A stretch of 64,000 bases of DNA from Rhodovulum sp. 12E13 (lineage in GTDB: Bacteria; Pseudomonadota; Alphaproteobacteria; Rhodobacterales; Rhodobacteraceae). A program made the position numbers and the translations under genes. A model generated the notes under the pieces. That model made no database searches and was not told the origin of the DNA. It was given only the letters and a program-made list of their open reading frames with translations. Shown here one piece after another: positions 36,106-44,676 of the stretch (position 1 is its first letter; each line of letters starts with the position of its first letter). Location: the NCBI RefSeq assembly GCF_003340565.1, contig NZ_QPLK01000012.1, forward strand, positions 59,119 to 123,118, given 5' to 3'.

Positions 36106-37248
36106 TCAGCGCAGGTGGTCGACCACGCCCAGACGCTGGGCCTGCACGTCGACCTGCGCGAGCCAGTCGGCCACCAGCTTCGGGTCGGACGGTGCGGCGG
36201 TGACCCCGGGGGGGATCGCGCGGGCCGAGACCGACTCGACCGCCAGCCGCACGGTGTGCGAGACGAGCCGCGCCATGGCAGAGCCGCGCGCGTCGCCCCA
36301 GGCGTCCATCGCGTAGGTCTTGTGGTAGGTCGGTCGCCCCTCGTGCCGCACCTCGAGCGAGACGCACAGCACCACGCGGTCGGGCTCGCCCTCGCCGTAG
36401 GCGTGCCTCGCCCACAATTCGTCGGACAGCTCGCGCAGGCGGGCCTCGCCGGCCGCGCCCGCCAGCCCCTCGATCTCGTCGAAGATGCCGGCCCAGGCCT
36501 CGGCCCAGCCGCCCAGCCGCAACGTGCCGCGCACGAAGTCGCGCACGCGCCAGCCCTCCTCGAAGCCGTATTCGGCCATGAAGGGCAGGCTGTCGCGGTT
36601 GGGATAGACCTCGAAGGTCTCGGGCGGGTCGAGGGGCGCCTGGTAGCTCGTCAGCGCGTCCCACGGGCGGCGCACCTCGAGCGTCGAGAAATCGCGGATC
36701 GAGCGCGAGGGCGAGCGCAGCGCCTTGAGCACGCCCAGCGGCGACCACGAGAACTTGTAGCGGAAGGCGTTGGGGTGCTTCGGAACCCCGCCGCAATAGG
36801 ACAGGAACGAATACTCCGCGCCCGGCCGCGCGTGCCCCCCATTTCGCATGTCGGCCACCAGCCAGTGGGCCATCAGGTGGTCGATGCCGGGGTCGAGCCC
36901 CACCTCGTTGACGAAGCGCAGGTCGCGCGCCTTCGCCGCCTCGTCGAGCGCGCGCATCTCCGGGGCGATGTAGCTCGACGTGATGAAATGCGCGCCCTCG
37001 GCGAGGCAGGCGCGGGCGAGCGGCAGGTGCCAGTCGCCCGGCAGCATCGACACCACGATGTCGCCCGCGTTCATCGTCTCCTGCAGGGTGCCGATCTCGA
37101 ACGGCTCGATCCAGTCGGTCAGGTCGCCCACGGCCTCGCGCGCCTTCTCCGGCGTCCGGTTCCAGACGCAGACCTCGCGCCCCTCCTCGATCAGGGCGCG
37201 CAGGCCCGGGATGGCACTCAGGCCGGTTCCGCACCAGTGGATCGTCAT
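36106..37248 (-). CDS. saccharopine dehydrogenase-like (glutamate-forming type)
   Basis: 380 residues. An N-terminal Rossmann domain (CGTGLSAIPGLRALI, VCVWNRTPEKA) with the loop pattern of the saccharopine dehydrogenase NADP family is followed by VVSMLPGDWH, FITSSYIAPEM, NEVGLDPGIDHLMAH and YCGGVPKHPNAFRYKFSWSP. By family the enzyme interconverts saccharopine with aminoadipate semialdehyde and glutamate. It lies nine bases downstream of the lysine-forming partner, so the two form a split saccharopine pathway. Confidence 0.85.
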   Translation of the reverse strand: MTIHWCGTGLSAIPGLRALIEEGREVCVWNRTPEKAREAVGDLTDWIEPFEIGTLQETMNAGDIVVSMLPGDWHLPLARACLAEGAHFITSSYIAPEMRALDEAAKARDLRFVNEVGLDPGIDHLMAHWLVADMRNGGHARPGAEYSFLSYCGGVPKHPNAFRYKFSWSPLGVLKALRSPSRSIRDFSTLEVRRPWDALTSYQAPLDPPETFEVYPNRDSLPFMAEYGFEEGWRVRDFVRGTLRLGGWAEAWAGIFDEIEGLAGAAGEARLRELSDELWARHAYGEGEPDRVVLCVSLEVRHEGRPTYHKTYAMDAWGDARGSAMARLVSHTVRLAVESVSARAIPPGVTAAPSDPKLVADWLAQVDVQAQRLGVVDHLR

Positions 37249-37257
37249 AATGGCACC

Positions 37258-38331
37258 TCAGGCGGTCTGTTTCGGGGCGTGGCGGTGGAACTCGGCCTCG
37301 GCGCGGGCCCAGGGGCCCTCGGCGCCGCTCTCCCAGGCGGGAAGCTGCTTCAGCACCGGAAGGAGCTGGGCGGCGAAATCCTCCGAGCTCTCGGCGGGCA
37401 GGAGCGAGGGCAGATTGTCGATCGCCATGACGTCGAGCGGGGGCGCCTCGTGCACGCGCAGCGCGGGCGCAGCCCAGGTCGTGGCGCGGTCGTAGACCTT
37501 GATCGGGGAGAAATCAGACGTGGGGTCGCAGGCGATGTCGCCGATGACCCGCAGCATCCGGGGGGCGTCGCCCGTGCCCTCGGGCACGAAGACCGGGGCG
37601 CCGGGGCGTGCGAGAATGCAGTTGAGAAAGATCGGGTGCGCGCGCACCTCCGGAAACGGGCCGCCATGGGCGGTCTCGGCCATGTCCCACAGGGTGGGGG
37701 GCAGGCCGGCGAGCCGGCAGAACTCGGTCGCGCCCTGGCCGACACGCCCGTTTGCCCCGATGATCAGCACCTCGGGCCTGACCGCGGTGCCGAGCGCGTC
37801 GAGCTCGTCCTCGCAGTCCTGCAGGAGCGCCTGCTGGGTGGCGTAGGTATCGACCGGAGGGCAGGTCTCGCCCCGCTGCTGCGCCGTCCAGCACTTGAGC
37901 GCCACGGCCGCCCCCGCGAACCCGGCCCAGAAGCCGAAGGCGGCGAGCCGCCTGCCCTCGTCGTCGACGAGGTATTCGAGGTCGAGAAGCGTGCCGCCCC
38001 CCTCCGCGAAGCGCCGGAGCAGCGCCCGCCCGGCCGGCTGCCCCTTGAAGGCGTGGCCGAACAGGATGTGTCGGTGCGGAAGCGGCGTGTCGTCCTCCGG
38101 CAGTTCCTTCAGCCCGAGGATCAGCGCGTCACCGGGCGCCTCGCGCCAGCTTCCCCCAGGCGCGACTACGGCTCCGGCGGCACGATACCCGTCGATTCCC
38201 AACGCGCGGGCCGGGCTTTCCTCGACGGTCACGCGCAGACCGGCGGCGACCAGATCTGCCACGCCCTCCGGCGTGACGGCGACGCGCCGCTCGTTCTCGC
38301 GTTCCTCGGCCCGGACCCACAGATGCGTCAT
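37258..38331 (-). CDS. saccharopine dehydrogenase-like (lysine-forming type)
   Basis: 357 residues. An AlaDH/PNT-type N-terminal domain (MTHLWVRAEERENERRVAVT) and an internal Rossmann region (VLIIGANGRVGQGA) are present. Lys75 (in LKELPED) and His93 (in HILFGHAFKGQ) match the catalytic Lys/His of yeast saccharopine dehydrogenase. By family it joins or splits lysine and 2-oxoglutarate with NAD(H). With the next gene it would give lysine breakdown to aminoadipate semialdehyde; direction is inferred. Confidence 0.85.
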   Translation of the reverse strand: MTHLWVRAEERENERRVAVTPEGVADLVAAGLRVTVEESPARALGIDGYRAAGAVVAPGGSWREAPGDALILGLKELPEDDTPLPHRHILFGHAFKGQPAGRALLRRFAEGGGTLLDLEYLVDDEGRRLAAFGFWAGFAGAAVALKCWTAQQRGETCPPVDTYATQQALLQDCEDELDALGTAVRPEVLIIGANGRVGQGATEFCRLAGLPPTLWDMAETAHGGPFPEVRAHPIFLNCILARPGAPVFVPEGTGDAPRMLRVIGDIACDPTSDFSPIKVYDRATTWAAPALRVHEAPPLDVMAIDNLPSLLPAESSEDFAAQLLPVLKQLPAWESGAEGPWARAEAEFHRHAPKQTA

Positions 38332-38419
38332 GGCACACGCCCTCCCTCTGCCACTCCGCTACCATGTCGGCCTGAAAGGGCAAGCGCCCCGCGGCGCAAC
38401 GCGGGCAGGGACCGCGTTA

Positions 38420-38437
38420 TTTGAACGCTCGTTCAAA
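38420..38437. promoter_or_regulatory. palindromic TetR-type operator
   Basis: TTTGAACGCTCGTTCAAA has perfect 8-base arms around a 2-base centre. This TGAACG-N2-CGTTCA form resembles operators of TetR-family repressors of fatty-acid or acyl-CoA genes. It ends six bases before a -35 element and about 105 bases before the acyl-CoA ligase start. No regulator gene is adjacent. Confidence 0.7.
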
Positions 38438-38443
38438 AAGAAT

Positions 38444-38474
38444 TTGACGACTCGGGGGCGGGGCTGGCTATACT
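38444..38474 (+). promoter_or_regulatory. candidate promoter of ligase/ABC transporter operon
   Basis: TTGACG (38444-38449) and TATACT (38469-38474) are 19 bases apart, a little wide; a one-base shift gives 18. It directly follows the palindromic operator. Confidence 0.55.
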
Positions 38475-38541
38475 CGGTGCGTCGATTGTGACCACGGGGC
38501 GCCACCAACAAGACCCCGGGCACAAGGGAGGAGCATCCGCG

Positions 38542-40506
38542 ATGGCGACGCCCGAGGGCGACCCCGTTTCCGTACCCGGCCTGCTGGCGCGCAACGCGGC
38601 GCGGTTCGGCGACAAGCCCGCCTATCGCGAGAAGGAATTCGGCATCTGGCAGAGCTGGACGTGGAAAGAGGCCGAGGCCGAGATCCGCGCCATGGCGATG
38701 GGCTTTCTCGCGCTCGGGCTCGAGCGCGGCGAGCACGTTGCCGTCATAGGGCGCAACCGCCCCGCGCTCTACTGGTCGATGGTGGCCGCGCAGATGTGCG
38801 GCGCGATCCCCGTTCCGCTCTACCAGGACGCGGTGGCCGAAGAGATGGCCTATGTGCTCGACCATTGCGGCGCGGTCTTCGTGGTGGCCGGCGACCAGGA
38901 GCAGATCGACAAGGTGCTGTCGATCCAGGACCGGCTGCCCGCGATCCGCCACATGATGTATCTCGATCCGCGGGGCATGCGGAAATACGACCACACCCGC
39001 CTGCACGCGCTGTCCGACATCGTGGCCGAGGGGCGCGTCGCCCACGAGCGGTTCGAGACGGAGCTTGCGGCGCGGGTGCGAGAGCTCGACGCCGACAGCA
39101 CCTGCGTGATGCTCTACACCTCGGGCACGACCGGCAAGCCCAAGGGCGTGGTGCTGTCCAACCGGAACATCGTCGAGACGTCGAAGAACTCTGCCGAGTT
39201 CGATCGCCTGCGGCCGGGCGACGAGGTGCTGGCCTACCTGCCGATGGCCTGGGTGGGCGATTTCATCTTCTCGATCGGGCAGGCGATGTGGACGGGCTTT
39301 TGCGTCAACTGCCCCGAGAGCCCCGACACGATGATGACCGACCTGCGCGAGATCGGGCCGACCTACTATTTCGCGCCGCCGCGCGTGTTCGAGACCCAGC
39401 TGACCAACGTCATGATCCGCATGGAGGATGCCGGGCGGCTCAAGCGGTGGCTGTTCCGGCGGTTCATGGCGGTGGCGAACCGGGTTGGCCCCGCCATCCT
39501 CGACGGCAAGCGGGTGAGCGCGACCGACCGTGCGCTGTACACCCTGGGCGAAGTGCTCGTCTACGGGCCGCTGAAGAACGCGCTCGGCTTCACCCGCGTG
39601 CGGGTGGGTTATACCGCGGGCGAGGCGATCGGGCCCGAAATCTTCGATTTCTACCGCGCGCTCGGCATCAACCTCAAGCAGCTCTACGGCCAGACCGAGG
39701 CATCGGTCTTCATCACCCAGCAGCCCGACCACGAGGTGCGCCCCGACACGGTGGGCGTGCCCTCTCCCGGCGTCGAGATCCGCATCGATGAGTCGGGCGA
39801 GATCTATTACCGCTCCCCGGGCGTCTTCGAGGCCTACTACAAGAACCCCGAGAGCACGGCAAAGACGAAGGATGCCGAGGGCTGGGTCGCCACGGGCGAC
39901 GCGGGCTTCATCGAGGAGGGCACCGGCCACCTGCGGATCATCGACCGCGCGAAAGACGTGGGCAAGATGGCCGGCGGCGCCCTGTTCGCGCCGAAATATG
40001 TCGAGAACAAGCTCAAGTTCTACCCCAACATCCTCGAGGCGGTCGTGTTCGGCGCGGGCCGCGAGATGTGCTGCGCCTTCATCAACATCGACCTGACGGC
40101 GGTGGGCAACTGGGCCGAGCGCAACAACATCGCCTATTCCAGCTACCAGGAGCTCGCCGGACACCCCCAGGTGCTCGATACCGTGCAGAGCCATGTCGAG
40201 GAGGTGAACCGCAGCGTCGCCGAAGACGAGATGCTGTCGGGCTGCCAGATCCACCGGTTTCTCGTGCTGCACAAGGAGCTCGACGCCGACGACGGCGAAC
40301 TGACCCGCACCCGGAAGGTGCGCCGCGCGGTGATCGGAGAGAAATACGCCGACCTCGTCGATGCGCTCTACGGCGGGGCGACGGAGATCGCGACCGAGAC
40401 GGAAGTCACCTACGAGGACGGCCGCAAGGGCGCGATCCGCGCGACGCTCGAGATCCGCGACGCGGCGGTGGTGCCGGCGGCGCCGAAGGCGATGGCGGCG
40501 GAGTGA
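38542..40506 (+). CDS. long-chain acyl-CoA synthetase (AMP-forming), FadD15-like
   Basis: 654 residues. The P-loop YTSGTTGKPKGV, LPMAWVGDF, YGQTEAS and TGDAGFIEEG mark an adenylate-forming ligase of the long FACS type. It activates a carboxylic acid to its CoA thioester through an acyl-adenylate. GGGAGGAG precedes the ATG at 38542. It is the first gene of an operon with a complete HAAT-type ABC importer, so its likely substrate is what the importer brings in. Chain length or an aromatic substrate cannot be told from the sequence. Confidence 0.92.
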   Translation: MATPEGDPVSVPGLLARNAARFGDKPAYREKEFGIWQSWTWKEAEAEIRAMAMGFLALGLERGEHVAVIGRNRPALYWSMVAAQMCGAIPVPLYQDAVAEEMAYVLDHCGAVFVVAGDQEQIDKVLSIQDRLPAIRHMMYLDPRGMRKYDHTRLHALSDIVAEGRVAHERFETELAARVRELDADSTCVMLYTSGTTGKPKGVVLSNRNIVETSKNSAEFDRLRPGDEVLAYLPMAWVGDFIFSIGQAMWTGFCVNCPESPDTMMTDLREIGPTYYFAPPRVFETQLTNVMIRMEDAGRLKRWLFRRFMAVANRVGPAILDGKRVSATDRALYTLGEVLVYGPLKNALGFTRVRVGYTAGEAIGPEIFDFYRALGINLKQLYGQTEASVFITQQPDHEVRPDTVGVPSPGVEIRIDESGEIYYRSPGVFEAYYKNPESTAKTKDAEGWVATGDAGFIEEGTGHLRIIDRAKDVGKMAGGALFAPKYVENKLKFYPNILEAVVFGAGREMCCAFINIDLTAVGNWAERNNIAYSSYQELAGHPQVLDTVQSHVEEVNRSVAEDEMLSGCQIHRFLVLHKELDADDGELTRTRKVRRAVIGEKYADLVDALYGGATEIATETEVTYEDGRKGAIRATLEIRDAAVVPAAPKAMAAE

Positions 40507-40508
40507 GG

Positions 40509-41099
40509 ATGATGGGTGACGCTCGTGCTGCGCACATCGCCCCACCCACCATCCCGCAGGGGCTCGCCGCCCTCGGGCTCGTGGCGCTCGCGGCCGGCCC
40601 GGCCGGCGCCACGCCCTTCGTCGAGGCCTGGCATGACGCGACCATCGCGGGCTGCCTGCCCGCGCTGGAGCGGGGTGAGACCATCGACGGCAGGGCCATG
40701 GGGCTGATGCCTGCGCCCGACATCGCGCTCGGTTATGCCGCGCCGACCGAGACCTGGCGCCACCCCGATGCGCCCTTCCTGCTCGGAGCGGTCACCCTTC
40801 CCGGCCCGGCCGGAGAGCGCCGCCTCTGCGACGTGCTCAACAGCCGCATCCTGAGCGCCGAGACCATAAACGCCGTCTATTCCGATTTCCTCGACTGGGC
40901 CGAGGCGGTGCAGGACGCGCGCCGCTACTCGTTCGTCGGCACCCGCTACGATGACGACTGGCTGACCGGCGTGGCGTCGCTGCGCTCGCGCTTCGCGACG
41001 CACCGCCACCGGGGGCTGGAGGTAACCTTCGTCGCCCAGCCCCCCGAGGGGCGCGTGACCTTCTCCGCCGTCGAGACCATCCTGCCGGAGGACGAATGA
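40509..41099 (+). CDS. unknown secreted protein in ligase/transporter operon
   Basis: 196 residues. A signal-peptide-like start (hydrophobic core LAALGLVALAAGPAGA, cleavage near GAT) is followed by a soluble part with two Cys (AGCLPALERG and RRLCDVLNSR). I recognise no family. It starts two bases after the ligase stop (tandem ATG codons at 40509 and 40512) and overlaps the next ATPase gene by ATGA, so it is embedded in the operon. A periplasmic accessory role is inferred. Confidence 0.75.
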   Translation: MMGDARAAHIAPPTIPQGLAALGLVALAAGPAGATPFVEAWHDATIAGCLPALERGETIDGRAMGLMPAPDIALGYAAPTETWRHPDAPFLLGAVTLPGPAGERRLCDVLNSRILSAETINAVYSDFLDWAEAVQDARRYSFVGTRYDDDWLTGVASLRSRFATHRHRGLEVTFVAQPPEGRVTFSAVETILPEDE

Positions 41100-41917
41100 C
41101 CGAGCTGAGCCCCGAGCCCTTCGTCACCGAGGACGGCCGTACCATCGGCGGCGTGCTGATGGAAATGCGTGATATCACCCTGCGGTTCGGGGGCGTCGTG
41201 GCGATCAACGACATCACGTTCGACATCCGCGAGGGCGAGATCCGCGCGATCATCGGGCCGAACGGCGCCGGCAAGTCGTCGATGCTCAACATCGTCTCGG
41301 GCTTCTACACGCCGTCCGAGGGCGAGGTCTGGTACAAGGGCGCCAGGCGACCTCCGATGAAGCCCTACGAGGTCGCCCGCATGGGCGTGGCGCGCACCTT
41401 CCAGAACATCGCGCTGTTCGAGGGGATGACCGTGCTCGACAACGTCATGACCGGGCGGCTCACGCACATGCGGGCCACCGTGCTCGAGCAGGCGCTCTGG
41501 TGGGGCCGGGCCGAGCGCGAGGAGATCGAGAACCGCGAAAAGGTGGAGCGGGTGATCGACTTTCTCGAGATCCAGAACATCCGCAAGACGCCCGTCGGGC
41601 GCCTGCCCTACGGCCTGAAGAAGCGGGTGGAACTCGCCCGTGCCCTTGCCGCCGAGCCGTCGCTGCTGCTCCTCGACGAGCCGATGGCGGGGATGAATGT
41701 CGAGGAAAAGGAGGACATGTCCCGCTTCATTCTCGACGTGAACGACGAGTTCGGCACGACGATCTGCCTGATCGAGCACGACATGGGCGTTGTGATGGAC
41801 CTCTCCGACCGCGTGGTGGTGATGGACTACGGCAAGAAGATCGGCGACGGCACGCCCGACGAGGTGCGCAACGACCAGGCCGTGATCGACGCCTATCTGG
41901 GGGTGCCCCATGAGTGA
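41096..41917 (+). CDS. branched-chain-type ABC transporter ATPase (LivG-like)
   Basis: 273 residues. Walker A GPNGAGKSS, Q-loop RTFQNIALFEGMTV, signature PYGLKKRVELARALA and Walker B LLLLDEPMAGMN are complete; LivG-type C-terminal residues follow. It powers the importer formed by the two permeases downstream. It overlaps the upstream gene by four bases. Confidence 0.95.
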   Translation: MTELSPEPFVTEDGRTIGGVLMEMRDITLRFGGVVAINDITFDIREGEIRAIIGPNGAGKSSMLNIVSGFYTPSEGEVWYKGARRPPMKPYEVARMGVARTFQNIALFEGMTVLDNVMTGRLTHMRATVLEQALWWGRAEREEIENREKVERVIDFLEIQNIRKTPVGRLPYGLKKRVELARALAAEPSLLLLDEPMAGMNVEEKEDMSRFILDVNDEFGTTICLIEHDMGVVMDLSDRVVVMDYGKKIGDGTPDEVRNDQAVIDAYLGVPHE

Positions 41918-42010
41918 GGCGGAGCGTGGATATCGCGGCGGTATCGCGCCGGCATCGCGTCGGAGCGGGCACCCGCGGCGCGACCGCAGGCCCCCCAGCC
42001 GGCCCGTGTC

Positions 42011-42061
42011 CCATCATCTTGGCCGAAATACTCCGGGGGGTGCGGGGGGCTGGCCCCCCGC
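42011..42061 (+). repeat. intergenic repeat plus GC hairpin within the ABC operon
   Basis: Positions 42011-42033 match the reverse complement of 46020-46042 at 21 of 23 bases (CCATCATCTTGGC..AAATACTC). Directly after it, GCGGGGGGC (42042-42050) and GCCCCCCGC (42053-42061) form a perfect 9-bp hairpin with a 2-base loop. The unit sits in the 171-base gap between the LivG- and LivH-like genes. Confidence 0.75.
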
Positions 42062-42088
42062 CGCCACCCTCCCAAGGGGAGCCCGCGC

Positions 42089-43048
42089 ATGGATCTTGTG
42101 AACCGCATCCTTTTCGAACCCTGGGTCGAGATGGCCGCGGCGCCCGACTTCTTCCTGCAGGTGGTGTGGGAGGGGCTGGTCTCGGGCACGCTCTACGCGC
42201 TGATCGCGCTCGGCTTCGTGCTGATCTTCCGCTCGTCGCGGATCTTCAACTTCGCGCAGGGCATCATGGTGGTGTTCGCCGCGCTCACGCTCGTTGGGCT
42301 GCACGAGATGGGCCTGCCCGCCTGGGTCGCGGTGGCGGGCACGCTGGCGGTGATGTTCGCGCTCGCCTGGACGGTCGAGCGGGTGGTGCTGCGGCCGCTC
42401 GTGGGCCAGCCCGACATCATCCTGTTCATGGCCACGATCGGGCTGACGCTGTTCCTGATCGGTTTCGGCGAGACGATCTTCGGCGGCGAGAACCGGCAGA
42501 TGATCACCGAGGAGCTCGGCATCCCCACCGGCGATTTCGTCCTCGAGCCCGGCGGCGGCCTGCTGATCCTGCAGCACATCGACGTAACCGCGGTGGTCGT
42601 GGCCGGCCTGCTGGTGGCCGCCCTGCTGGCCTTTCTCAACTTCACCCGCATGGGCCGCGCGGTGCGGGCGCTGGGCGACGACCACCAGGCGGCGCTCTCG
42701 GTGGGCATCTCGCTGCAGACGATCTGGGTGCTGGTGTGGTTCATCGCCGGCATCATCGCGCTCGTCACCGGCATCGCCTGGGGCAGCCGCGCGGGCGTCT
42801 CCTTCGCGCTCGAGATCATCGCCTACAAGGCGCTGCCCGTGCTGATGCTCGGCGGGCTCGAGAGCATCACCGGCGCGATCGTCGGCGGCCTCATGATCGG
42901 GGTGCTGGAGAAGATCTTCGAGATCTACTGGGGCGCGCCGCTGATGGGCGGGGGCACCGAGACTTGGTTCGCCTTTGTGCTGGCACTCATCGTGCTGCTG
43001 TTTCGGCCCCAGGGCCTGTTCGGCGAGCGCATCATCGAAAGGGTATAG
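42089..43048 (+). CDS. branched-chain-type ABC transporter permease (LivH-like)
   Basis: 319 residues with about eight to nine transmembrane helices. LVSGTLYALIALGFVLIFRSS near the start and the EAA-like region with LGGLESITGAIVGGLMIGVL near the end are typical LivH blocks. AAGGGGA precedes the ATG. It forms the membrane channel with the LivM-like protein encoded downstream. Confidence 0.95.
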   Translation: MDLVNRILFEPWVEMAAAPDFFLQVVWEGLVSGTLYALIALGFVLIFRSSRIFNFAQGIMVVFAALTLVGLHEMGLPAWVAVAGTLAVMFALAWTVERVVLRPLVGQPDIILFMATIGLTLFLIGFGETIFGGENRQMITEELGIPTGDFVLEPGGGLLILQHIDVTAVVVAGLLVAALLAFLNFTRMGRAVRALGDDHQAALSVGISLQTIWVLVWFIAGIIALVTGIAWGSRAGVSFALEIIAYKALPVLMLGGLESITGAIVGGLMIGVLEKIFEIYWGAPLMGGGTETWFAFVLALIVLLFRPQGLFGERIIERV

Positions 43049-43061
43049 GGATGGGCGCGAC

Positions 43062-43110
43062 GCAAAATCCTTGGCAAGGATTTTGCAAATCCCTTCTTCA
43101 AGGGATTTGC
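43062..43110. repeat. two adjoining perfect hairpins
   Basis: First hairpin: GCAAAATCCTT (43062-43072), loop GGC, AAGGATTTTGC (43076-43086). Second: GCAAATCCCTT (43085-43095), loop CTTC, AAGGGATTTGC (43100-43110). Both have 11-bp perfect stems and share two bases, so they compete at the junction. The AT-rich stems stand out in GC-rich surroundings. Confidence 0.85.
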
Positions 43111-43141
43111 AACCGGACATCTCACCGCCACCGGGGGCCGC

Positions 43142-43486
43142 GTGATCGACCGACTGCAACGGCTCTGCGCCTACGTCTTCCTCGTCTCGGCGGGCACGCT
43201 GGCCGCCGCGCTCGTCCTGATACGGGCCCGGGCATGGCTCGGGCTGCCGCCTGCCCCGCCAGGCGAGACCAGCCTCATGGTGCCTGTCGTCGTGGGGCTC
43301 GTGATGGCGTTGACGGGATCCGGCCTCGCCTGGGTCGCACTGGCATTCCTCGCCGGGATGGCACCGGGACTGCGTCGGATCACCGACGCCCTGCGACGGC
43401 ACGCGGAGGGGCGCAGCCGGGCCGAGCTGGCTCTCTGGGGCGTGGCCGCGCTGGCCGCGCTCGGCCTGCTGGCGGGGCTTTGGTAG
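43142..43486 (+). CDS. small membrane protein inside the ABC operon, unknown
   Basis: 114 residues, GTG start. Three hydrophobic helices (about 9-27, 45-73, 95-113) are joined by short basic loops. No family was recognised. It lies between the LivH- and LivM-like genes on the same strand, after the twin hairpins and 49 bases before the next start. It may be an accessory membrane protein or an insertion. Confidence 0.6.
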   Translation: MIDRLQRLCAYVFLVSAGTLAAALVLIRARAWLGLPPAPPGETSLMVPVVVGLVMALTGSGLAWVALAFLAGMAPGLRRITDALRRHAEGRSRAELALWGVAALAALGLLAGLW

Positions 43487-43535
43487 CGATGCGCGCACCG
43501 GCCCCTGGTCTGCAACAACGGGAAGGGGCGCGCTG

Positions 43536-44612
43536 ATGCTCTATCGTACCGCGGGGCAGTTCAAGACGAGCTACCGGGCCGACCAGGCGCTGTTTCCCGT
43601 CCGGCAGGACGCCCTACTGCTCGGCGTCATCCTGGTGCTGGCCTGGGTCGTCTTTCCGCTGACGGCGAGCGAGTTCGCCTTCCAGACGCTGCTGATCCCC
43701 ATCCTGATCTACTCGCTCGCCGCTCTGGGGCTGAACATTCTGACCGGCTATGCAGGCCAGTTGAGCCTCGGCACCGGCGCCTTCATGGGCGTGGGCGCCT
43801 ATGCCTGCTACAAGCTGGTCACGATCTTTCCGTGGATGAACCCGATCCTCGCGATCCTGCTGTCGGGGGTCTTCAGCGCCGGGATCGGGGTGATGTTCGG
43901 CATCCCCAGCCTGCGGATCAAGGGCTTCTACCTCGCCATCGCCACGCTCGCCGCGCAGTTCTTCCTCGTCTGGCTGTTCGAGAAGTGGCCGTGGCTCTAC
44001 AACTACAACGCCTCGGGCGCGATCCAGGTGCCGAACCTCGACATGGGGCCGCTGATCGTGGCCGGGCCGCTCTCCGAGAGCCTGACGAAATACTACGTGG
44101 TCCTCGCCATCGTCACACTGCTGACGGTCGTCTGCATCAACCTCACGCGCGGCAATCTCGGCCGGATGTGGAAGGCGACCCGCGACATGGACATCGCCGC
44201 CGAGCTGATCGGCATCAACCTGATGAAATCGAAGCTGCTGGCCTTCGCCATCTCGTCCTACATCGTGGGCGTGGCGGGGGCGATGTTCGTCTTCCTCTGG
44301 CGCGGCGCGGCCGAGCCGAACCTGTTCGACATCGCGCTGAGCTTCCAGATCCTGTTCATCGCGATCATCGGCGGTCTCGGCTCGATCCTCGGCAACTATC
44401 TCGGCGCGATCCTGATCGTGGGTCTGCCGGTGGTGCTCAACTCCGTACCCGATCTCGTGGGCCTCGACATCAAGTCGGCGACGCTCGAGCACATCAACAT
44501 CATGATCATCGGCGCGCTGATCATCTTCTTTCTGATCGTCGAGCCGCACGGGCTCGCCCGGTTGTGGGGCCTGATCCGCGAGAAACTGCTGGTCTGGCCC
44601 TTCCCGCACTGA
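43536..44612 (+). CDS. branched-chain-type ABC transporter permease (LivM-like)
   Basis: 358 residues with about nine to ten helices. LTGYAGQLSLGTGAFMGVGAY and IKGFYLAIATLAAQFF are the hallmark LivM motifs; FIAIIGGLGSILGNYLGAI is the ATPase-contact region. GGGAAGGGG stands before the ATG. It pairs with the LivH-like permease. Confidence 0.95.
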   Translation: MLYRTAGQFKTSYRADQALFPVRQDALLLGVILVLAWVVFPLTASEFAFQTLLIPILIYSLAALGLNILTGYAGQLSLGTGAFMGVGAYACYKLVTIFPWMNPILAILLSGVFSAGIGVMFGIPSLRIKGFYLAIATLAAQFFLVWLFEKWPWLYNYNASGAIQVPNLDMGPLIVAGPLSESLTKYYVVLAIVTLLTVVCINLTRGNLGRMWKATRDMDIAAELIGINLMKSKLLAFAISSYIVGVAGAMFVFLWRGAAEPNLFDIALSFQILFIAIIGGLGSILGNYLGAILIVGLPVVLNSVPDLVGLDIKSATLEHINIMIIGALIIFFLIVEPHGLARLWGLIREKLLVWPFPH

Positions 44613-44676
44613 GGCGCGCGGGGGGGCGGCCGAACGACGTGCCCGGAGAGGGCGCGCAACCCAAGGGAGGTACGAC

